From: Haliclona indistincta | Lineage: Eukaryota > Porifera > Demospongiae > Haplosclerida > Chalinidae | Direction of reading: 5' to 3' | Assembly: GCA_964017065.1 (NCBI GenBank) | Contig: OZ024783.1 | Span: 9,871,367-9,935,366 of the forward strand | Length of the DNA stretch: 64,000 nucleotides | Position numbers and translations under genes: made by a program | The notes under the pieces: generated by a model | What the model saw: the letters and a program-made list of their open reading frames with translations, nothing else | Databases searched by the model: none | Told to the model about the DNA's origin: nothing | Part shown: piece by piece, positions 57,394-64,000 of the stretch | How the letters are laid out: each line of letters starts with the position of its first letter | Numbering within the stretch: the first letter of the stretch is position 1

Positions 57394-58003
57394 TAATGTT
57401 CATAACATCAAGAGTATATTATGAACAGAGAGTATCGAACGCCAATAGCCCCATACAAACACTGTCTGCGAAGTAACGTGACACGCACGTGAGAAAGTTT
57501 ACGTGTTGTGACGTAGCGCATTTCAATGCAACTGCCACGACGTCACTCAGTCAGCGATAACTGTTTCTCAATGCTGCATGCTTCGTGATGGCTAAAAGAT
57601 CAGGTAGCTCACTCGACGGATCGCTCCCCGCTACCAAAAGAACGTCGCTTCATGACGATCTTGCCGCGTGTCCACCGCTAAGTCTGACAAGACTTGCTCA
57701 AGCTGGTCAGAGAAACTACGACGAAAAACTTCAGTTTGATGTCGTTTCAACGGACAAACCATCCCGCCTCCTCGTAGTTGGCTGCAAGACGTTCCACTGG
57801 CATCCTCCAGCTGGCTTTCTCTCAAGAACTAGGGTTACCGTGCCTACTGCATGCCTTACTTAGCTATGCGTCACAACTAGGCGGGCCGTTGTCCGTTTGC
57901 GTCATTGTCGCACGTGCGTGTCACGTTACTTCGCAGACAGTGTTTGTATGGGGCAATACGGCGTTCGATACTCTCTTCGTATTATGTACTCTTGATAACA
58001 TTA
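57394..58003. mobile_element. 610-bp element with TIRs of about 95 bp
   Basis: 57394-57491 and 57911-58003 are long, nearly perfect inverted repeats (shared landmark GAGAGTATCGAACGCC; inner end CACGTGCGTGTCACG). Between them lies a GC-richer insert with a small ORF. No target-site duplication is certain. Long TIRs and no transposase suggest a non-autonomous DNA transposon. Confidence 0.75.
57588..57863 (+). CDS. 91-codon ORF inside long-TIR element
   Basis: ATG (GTGATGGCT context) encodes a Ser/Lys-rich start (MAKRSGSSLDGSLPATKR) and a more ordered second half (DKPSRLLVVGC). Not recognised. It may be captured host coding sequence, since it fills most of the space between the TIRs. Confidence 0.3.
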   Translation: MAKRSGSSLDGSLPATKRTSLHDDLAACPPLSLTRLAQAGQRNYDEKLQFDVVSTDKPSRLLVVGCKTFHWHPPAGFLSRTRVTVPTACLT

Positions 58004-58283
58004 GATCTTGGACTAACAAAAGATGGAGGAGCAAGTCCTGGCTGAGTGTTGCAAGAACACTTGAGTATAGCCGTTACTTGGATTTTCCTACAGGCCAGCA
58101 GTTATCTTAGAAGATTTATCACCTAGCTATCGCAATACACTTGAGTACATTATGAAAAGGTATACAACCAACAATAGAAGCAGGTCGTAATCAATAATCC
58201 TTCGAAAAAACAGCATAATGCATTTTTCGCGATATTTATTCTTTATTCAATTTGGAAACAATTTATTGTTATGTACTAGTTAA

Positions 58284-58432
58284 AGCACCGCTCCGAGTGC
58301 TCTACGCAATATAATAGCACGAGGGGCGTGGCGAGAGGCAAATAGAGCACGAGCCGAAGGCGAGTGCTCTATTTGTCTCGAGACACGACCCGAGTGCTAT
58401 TATATTGCGTAGAGCACGAGAAGAGCGGTGCT
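58284..58432. mobile_element. 149-bp foldback with TTAA flanks
   Basis: Ends AGCACCGCTC and GAGCGGTGCT, flanked by TTAA at 58280-58283 and 58433-58436. CTACGCAATATAATAGCAC and AATAGAGCAC also pair with inverted partners, so the element is almost one hairpin. No ORF. Confidence 0.8.
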
Positions 58433-59221
58433 TTAACAGGTTTAGAGTGTGACCTTGTACAATTGCCATTAGGGATACTGCTAGCAGGCCGAAGACAGTC
58501 CAGTATAAACGCTACCATTGTGGGAATTTACGGAATTATACGGAAATCGTTACACGAGCACATGGTGGAAGGTAGCTGTGGACGAGAGCGCTGTGATTTC
58601 GACTTGAGAATATGATAGGAGCAGAGAATTCAACACCAGAAAAGAAGACGTGTCTTATTTATCTAACTACCAGTGGGCTAAAGCTATGAAGGAATCATGA
58701 ATCAGTGGGGAACGACTTCACCGAACCTCGTGGATGAAAGTATCCATCGAACGTACATCAGCAGTGACGCCGAGCTACTTGCTACGCTGCCATGTAGCTA
58801 CTTTCCGGTTTCATCCTGTCTTTGAGTAGCTGTAGCGCCCTGGATAAACCTGACGTCACCTACATTGCTAACGGCGTGGCCCTCCTATCTAGCTTTCTTC
58901 TGGCCTTTTGATCGCTGTTCAAGACACTGAATAGTCTCTGTTCGACATTGTTGTAGTATTTTATCAAAATGAAAGTTGTTTGTGTTTCATCGCATGTATT
59001 TTGTAATTAAATTCACAGCATATCGGCATGTTAACACCTGGTAGTTAGAGCACTGCGGTGGAAAATAGAGCACTGTAGAACAATGGGTTTAGGAAAATAG
59101 AGCACTGTTTGAACAATGGGCAGTGCGTACTATGGATTAAACCATAGTATGAATAATTCTCTTTGATGTAACGAACGTTAATGAGGGTTATAAATCGTGT
59201 ACAGCCCGCACGCGTTTCAAG
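58433..59221. other. Noncoding with AGAGCACTG repeats
   Basis: AATAGAGCACTGT-like words recur at 59048, 59065 and 59098, echoing the neighbouring foldback. No gene seen. Confidence 0.4.
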
Positions 59222-59292
59222 ATGGCCGCCGCGTTCGAGAATCCACAAACAAACGGTGTTCGGGCTGCCCTGCGGTCTTCCTGCAACGCAAG
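59222..59292 (+). CDS. Candidate first coding exon
   Basis: CAAGATGGCCGCC combines a strong start context with a YY1-type initiator. 23 codons (MAAAFENPQTNGVRAALRSS...) run to a possible donor AAG|GTAGCC. No second exon was identified. Confidence 0.25.
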
Positions 59293-59334
59293 GTAGCCAG
59301 CTAGATGTTAGGCAAGCAGTGCACTATGGTTTAA

Positions 59335-59438
59335 AGTAGTTATATACCTCACAGTCAGTGTTTAAGCATTTAAAGCCCTTGGGCTACGCCCGCGGGCTTT
59401 AAATCGCTTAAACACCTCCTGATCGGTATATAACTACT
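59335..59438. mobile_element. 104-bp foldback element
   Basis: AGTAGTTATATACC pairs with GGTATATAACTACT, and GTTTAAGC and TTTAAAGCCC pair with GCTTAAAC and GGGCTTTAAA. The loop is GC-rich. Similar in plan to 28646-28794 and 58284-58432 but different in sequence. Confidence 0.75.
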
Positions 59439-61299
59439 ATATATAGAGCACTGTCGGCGCCTTTGATCTTGTATGGTATCATACTCTAAAATCATTATCA
59501 AGAATATTATCTTAGTGCGGTAAAGTCACAAAGAAAAGGAGTAAGAAGAGGAGCCTGAGAAAGAAGAAAAGACAAGACAACAAAACTAAAGCCGAGAAGC
59601 TGGAGATAGTACCTGAAGGGTCTGAAACATAAAAGAAACAAATAAGAAAGAGAAAAAGCAAGACAAAGAAGAGAAAGATCTTCAGCAAATAGCAGATGCT
59701 GTAGAGAAGACAGTAGAAAAGAGAAGAAAGAAGACATTATCTTCAGTTAGGGAAAGATAATTATTGGAGCAGAGGAAAATTTTCCACTAGTGCGATAAAA
59801 GCCAAAAAGAAAAGGAGGAAGAGAAGAAAAAGAAGCAACGAAGAAGGATGAAATGTTAGTGGTAGCATCAGTAAAGCCTGACAAAGAGGGATAATAAGGA
59901 AAAAGAAAGACAGAGTGAAGAAAAGGAGTTTGTTAGTATGCAAGCACACAGTAGCCTACACAGGTATAACAGGTAGCTACATGTTTCGATCAAACCTGCT
60001 GATAGTTTGTAATCCTAGATACTCGCTATTTCGACAAGCATTCGCTGTCTCGGTACGCGTATTTTGCTCCCTCGGTACGTGTTCCCCTCCTGGTAGCCGG
60101 CCCGCCACGTCGTTACGTTTCCTGGTCCTTAGTTGCAACAGTTGAGAAATATTCATAGTTGCATGCTATACGAGGTTCATCCAAGCTGCAATTTATGCTT
60201 TATGCTAAAGCATCTTAACCAATATCCATCATTTTCACACGAGGCACTACATGTTCAACCAATCTTTGACGATGATGATAAGTAAACTTTTTATGACCTG
60301 TTTGATGTGAGTTCTTCACACGAAGACGAGAAGCTAAGAAAAGTAGATAAAAACTAAGAGAATTATTGCAGAATGGTGAGATAACCATCCATTATGTGCA
60401 CTTTATTCAGAATTTCACAAAGCAACTTCTGCGTGTTACTTTCAACATTCCTACAATTGCCGACATGAAAAGAGTCTGGTGTTACTAAAGAAGCACAATT
60501 ACCATCTGCACCAGCAAAGGCAAACTTCATTTCTTCATTGAACCTGCTCTTTCTGATCATGACTCCCAACAGAAAATCTAAGAGTCTTACAGCAACTTTG
60601 AGTTTCAAGTCAAGTTCGAGTTATAAGCTACAAGTTCCAAGTTTTACAGCAACTTAAGTTTGACATGAGAGCAGGAGAATGCAGCAGCAGTAGGCTGATA
60701 GCAGCTAAGGAACACAACAACAAGAAATGCATCCAACTTTGCCCGTTGAAGTACTACAACATTCTATGTCAAAAGGAACCTATAGCGGTTAGAAAATCGG
60801 AAAGAAGGCACCTTACGGACTTAGAAAATTATTCGGCATGAGTTCTTTTATATTTATGTGTAATAAAATAATAGTATAGAGTGAGCCAGTGACGTAAATC
60901 TCAAACGTCTCTTTCCCTATTGGAGAGAAATTTACCGGATTTTATGAGCTCGAATCAAAGATTCACACATTTGAACAAGCTAGGTTTGTGCAACTATTTA
61001 AGAGAGATTGCAGGACTGTAGCAGCTGAGAAGATAAATATTTGTATGAAAAGCTGAAATATCATGAACTTAAAATTATTATGCAGTTTAACAAAGTTAGA
61101 CACGGTTAACATCCAAGGTCGCGGGTGGCGTATACGGGTTGGAAAATGACCGAGTGCTAAGAAACAGCTGCTACCACCCCTTTCATAGTGGGTGAAGGTC
61201 TCCCGGTAGTCCCGTCTAAATTAGTAGCAAAAATAAACCGAGGTGAATTTGTCGACATGGCAGAGCTAATACAGATAAAATAATAAATAGTATTATATT
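59439..61299. other. Noncoding; purine-rich 59520-59950
   Basis: 59520-59950 is dominated by AAGAAGAAAAG-type purine runs, perhaps decayed Lys/Glu-rich coding DNA or a simple repeat. The remainder to 61299 shows no gene. Confidence 0.4.
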
Positions 61300-61641
61300 G
61301 TGTATTTATCTACTTCACTGGTAACCTCTTGCCCTCTTTTTTTAGGCTACATTAATTTTATGTTGACTAAATCTAGAAAAAGACGCCACTCGTATTCTGA
61401 TGATGTTTGGCCAAAGCGAAGACCAGAGGCTTTGGCTAACTCTATCGTTGCCCATGAAATGAATAACTGGTTGTCTGTAGAAAATATTTTAATAAGCGAA
61501 AAGCTGTTGCCGTTCCATCAATTTCATGAGTCCAATATCAATATTATGCTGTCTAGTAGCACATTGACTCTGATATTATGCCACGCGGTAGCAGTGGCAT
61601 ATTTAGGGTTGGGCGGAAAACAAGATGGTGGCTACACTTAG
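61300..61641 (+). CDS. Unrecognised ORF
   Basis: 113 codons including KSRKRRHSYSDDVWPKRR, a basic bipartite-like stretch, then HEMNNWLSVENILISEKL. An acceptor (TTTTTTTAG) at 61347 could start an exon there. Family unknown. Confidence 0.2.
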   Translation: MYLSTSLVTSCPLFLGYINFMLTKSRKRRHSYSDDVWPKRRPEALANSIVAHEMNNWLSVENILISEKLLPFHQFHESNINIMLSSSTLTLILCHAVAVAYLGLGGKQDGGYT

Positions 61642-62242
61642 GCTAAACGCAATAACTCACGTATATCTTGGCTGTTGACGACATCAGGGGTATTTTAACT
61701 ACCTAGGGGCTATCCTAAGAGGTAAGCGCTTACAATGAGTCTACTAATAAAGACTATAAGGCCAGTTGGTATGGGCATGACAAGATGGCGTCTCGCCTGG
61801 AGGCACTAAGTACGGCACTACCATATCTTCGCCGTACGGGCGTTTCAAGCTAATCTAACGTTCTGAAGCTCCTTGCACGATTTGTGCGATTACAAAGAGA
61901 CCTTTAGAAGCAAAAGAAACCAGGTCTAAGGTAGTAAACCAGAGTTCACGTGGTCACCCATTTGTTCATCTTCTTCTTATTCTTCAGCGAGTCTAGCACA
62001 GTAGTGAGCGAACCAAACGCAACTAAACCTACACAGAAGCAACACTACCTATGACCATCAGTGCACCTGATATCTATTTAGGCCTAAAACACTGGGAGAA
62101 GCGAGTATTTCCAGAAAAACAGCGATTTTTGGTCCATAACAGACTCCATTCCATCATTCTGTTTGAACTCCGTTACTAGGTTACGCCTACTCGCGCACGC
62201 CCGTGTATGTAATTATTCTAATACAAGCGCACCTTAGTACAA
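61642..62242. other. No gene seen
   Basis: A CAAGATGGCGTCTCG start near 61784 opens only 22 codons. Confidence 0.35.
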
Positions 62243-62407
62243 ATGGCTTGGAACGCGAGTGCTGCTGCCACAACAGTGTTCACAGCAGACAACGAGCATA
62301 TCTTCACTGTTACACTGGATTTGTCTGTTCAGGGTTGTAAGAATGCTATCTTAAGCTTAGCTAATGTTGCATGCAGTGCAGAGTCAATCGAGTGCAGTCT
62401 CAGCTAG
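62243..62407 (+). CDS. Small ORF, 54 codons
   Basis: AAATGGCTTGG start. TVFTADNEHIFTVTLDLS looks like beta-strand protein, and a donor-like CAGG|GTTGTA follows. It may be a first exon; unrecognised. Confidence 0.25.
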   Translation: MAWNASAAATTVFTADNEHIFTVTLDLSVQGCKNAILSLANVACSAESIECSLS

Positions 62408-62615
62408 CTGCCAGAACCAATATATATACACTGTATTAGCATACACAGCAAAATAGATATGCTAATTCGGTCAAGTACGGATTACCGTATGTGGTTTTTT
62501 GACGGAACTTACACAACACTAGACGGACTTACTCCAAATACGTTAACATCCGGTCCCGTACGACTTGTAAAGTTGTAAGACGGTCCAGACGGAGAATCAG
62601 TACTAAACTTTAAAC

Positions 62616-64000
62616 ATGGATTCCCAGCCTTTGGCTCCAAGAAAGCGTTTACGAAATCGAATGGTTTGTCCAAACTGTGGGGATCTTGTATCAAAGAGTA
62701 CTTACTATGCTCACTTGGCAAGCGGCGGCCGCTGTCACTCGCAACCACCAGACTCCGTTTCATGCGTTTCCACATGGCCTGATAGTTCTGAATCGGACTC
62801 TGATTCATCAGAAATTGATTTTGAGGCCAATGTCGAAAGTAGCGATGAAAGAATTGTGGAATTCCAAGCCTATAGCGTTGCTGGTGAGTGAATTTGTGAT
62901 CGTACCTGTGAAAAGAACGTGATCTATCACTGTGTAATAATATTAGATGCGCCATATTTTGATGAAATGACAGACACAGATGAATCATCTACGGGAATGA
63001 CTGAGAGTAGCAGCTGTGAATCATCTGAGAATGAGGTAAGTGTTAAGTCGTGAGCATTGTTTCATAGACTATACAATGTATGTAACTGTTTCAATGCAGT
63101 GATACAAGGGTACACCCATTATCAGATTTTACTATAGGTTATTATTTTGTCAAAATTCACTCGCTGAATGTCTTTCTGCTTTTAAGATTACTTGTAAATA
63201 ATGGTTTTGTGTAGCAAAAATTTAAAAAATGCCTCTATATTATAGTACCATGATAATAGTTAAATTTGAGAAATAAATGTTCTGCTTTGTCTACGTAATA
63301 ATATTATGGACATGAATAACAAATGCTGAAATTTCACAATCTACAACAAGTCGCTCTGTCAATAGCTAATGCCTTCATACTTCTAGTAGTATGTGCTCAT
63401 TGAGACAATGTTTTACAACTATTTTTATTATGATGTGCAGGACGAAGAGGAAGAATTAGAGGAGATATTAATTGATGATAACGATGATGAAATGCCAGTA
63501 GTTCGTACTAAAACACCACCACCTTTTCTGCTTCAAGTTTTCTTATTGTTCGTTTTTATGTGGCAGTCACTTTTCAATATATCTAATGCTGCTATTACAG
63601 CATTGCTTAAGTTCTTAAAGAAATTTTTCTTGATGTTTTCTTCGAAGACTAAGAATGAAGCTCTTGAAAGCTTGTTTTCAGCCATGCCTTCTACTACAGA
63701 TGCTGCCTTAGAGCTCCTTGGAATGAAAGAGGACACGTTTGTTGCTTATCCAGTTTGTCCTAAGTGTAATTCCATTTACGAACTTGAATACTGTCTCAAA
63801 GAAGACAGTAGAGGTAACTTGATTAATAAAACATGTACACATGTTGAATTTCGGAAACACCGTTATCGCTCTAAGCGCAAACCATGTGGAGCTAGCTTGC
63901 TTAAAACTATTAGACTGAGCAATGGTGATGTGAAAATGGTTCCCCATAAAGTTTACTGTTACAACCCACTTCAAGACAGTCTTGAATATCTTGTAAACAA
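62616..64000 (+). CDS. Zinc-finger transposase-like protein, 5' exons
   Basis: Exon 1 is 62616-62883 (ATG in AACATGGAT; donor GCTG|GTGAGT), exon 2 is 62947-63035, and exon 3 runs from 63441 to beyond the window. Phases agree and the frame is open throughout. Residues about 15-40 hold CPNCGDLVSKSTYYAHLASG, a C2H2-like finger. An acidic Ser/Asp/Glu linker follows. Exon 3 gives FVFMWQSLFNISNAAITALL, then CPKCNSIYELEYC, then KRKPCGASLLK. I know this order from repetitive invertebrate proteins annotated as CACTA/TNP2-like transposases. The DDE core would lie past the edge. The intact exons suggest a young or domesticated copy. The superfamily is uncertain. Confidence 0.55.

Noticed and set aside
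62509..62988. 159-codon minus-strand ORF over the right-edge gene
   Set aside because: Shadow of the first two exons of the plus-strand gene; no motif and it crosses the intron.

Overview
The window is animal nuclear DNA, most likely from a sponge. It has multi-exon genes with GT-AG introns, a recognisable ATM kinase gene, a U2 spliceosomal RNA gene, and a secreted beta-helix protein fused to many membrane segments, of a type I associate with sponge gene sets. The DNA is AT-rich and dense with microsatellites, small inverted-repeat elements and decayed transposons. The assignment to Porifera is an inference. There is one assembly gap (21881-22080, 200 N).

Layout. 0-6 kb: an intact RPA-like OB-fold gene (minus, 705-1802) with its upstream DNA duplicated in direct and inverted copies, then mostly noncoding DNA. 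6.2-9.9 kb: a large beta-helix plus multi-TM gene (minus), broken by one frameshift. 10-13.5 kb: transposon debris, comprising a TTAA-flanked MITE end, a DIRS/Ngaro-like zinc-knuckle ORF, a tyrosine-recombinase tail, a dead copy of the RPA-like gene, a YqaJ-nuclease/PHD remnant and a THAP fragment. 13.8-22.1 kb: twenty exons of ATM (minus) whose phases all fit, plus one more exon running into the gap. They cover only the middle of the protein. Introns carry a Harbinger-like MITE, two GTGA microsatellites and a 21-bp minisatellite.

22.5-28 kb: a tRNA-derived SINE, transposase fragments, a gag-like ORF, an Ulp1-like/PHD remnant and a 48-bp coding minisatellite. 28.1-31.6 kb: a U2 snRNA gene (minus) with a changed branch-site recognition segment, a 149-bp foldback element, a DIRS/Ngaro 5' part and a small two-exon HIRAN-domain gene. 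31.7-41 kb: dead IS630/Tc1-like and hAT transposases, MITEs and a retroelement endonuclease domain.

41.3-51.5 kb: a direct duplication of about 4.3 kb (offset about 5.9 kb), each copy holding a TTAA-MITE, a RING-like ORF and a dead integrase-like gene. 51.5-53.5 kb: a two-gene Tc1-type element (SHOCT-like ORF plus convergent DDE transposase) beside a deleted relative. 54-64 kb: a third RPA-like OB-fold ORF, an element with terminal inverted repeats of about 95 bp, two foldback elements and, at the right edge, the first three exons of an apparently intact zinc-finger transposase-like gene that leaves the window.

Host genes I consider likely functional are ATM, HIRAN and possibly the RPA-like gene and U2. 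Most of the rest is mobile DNA or its remains.
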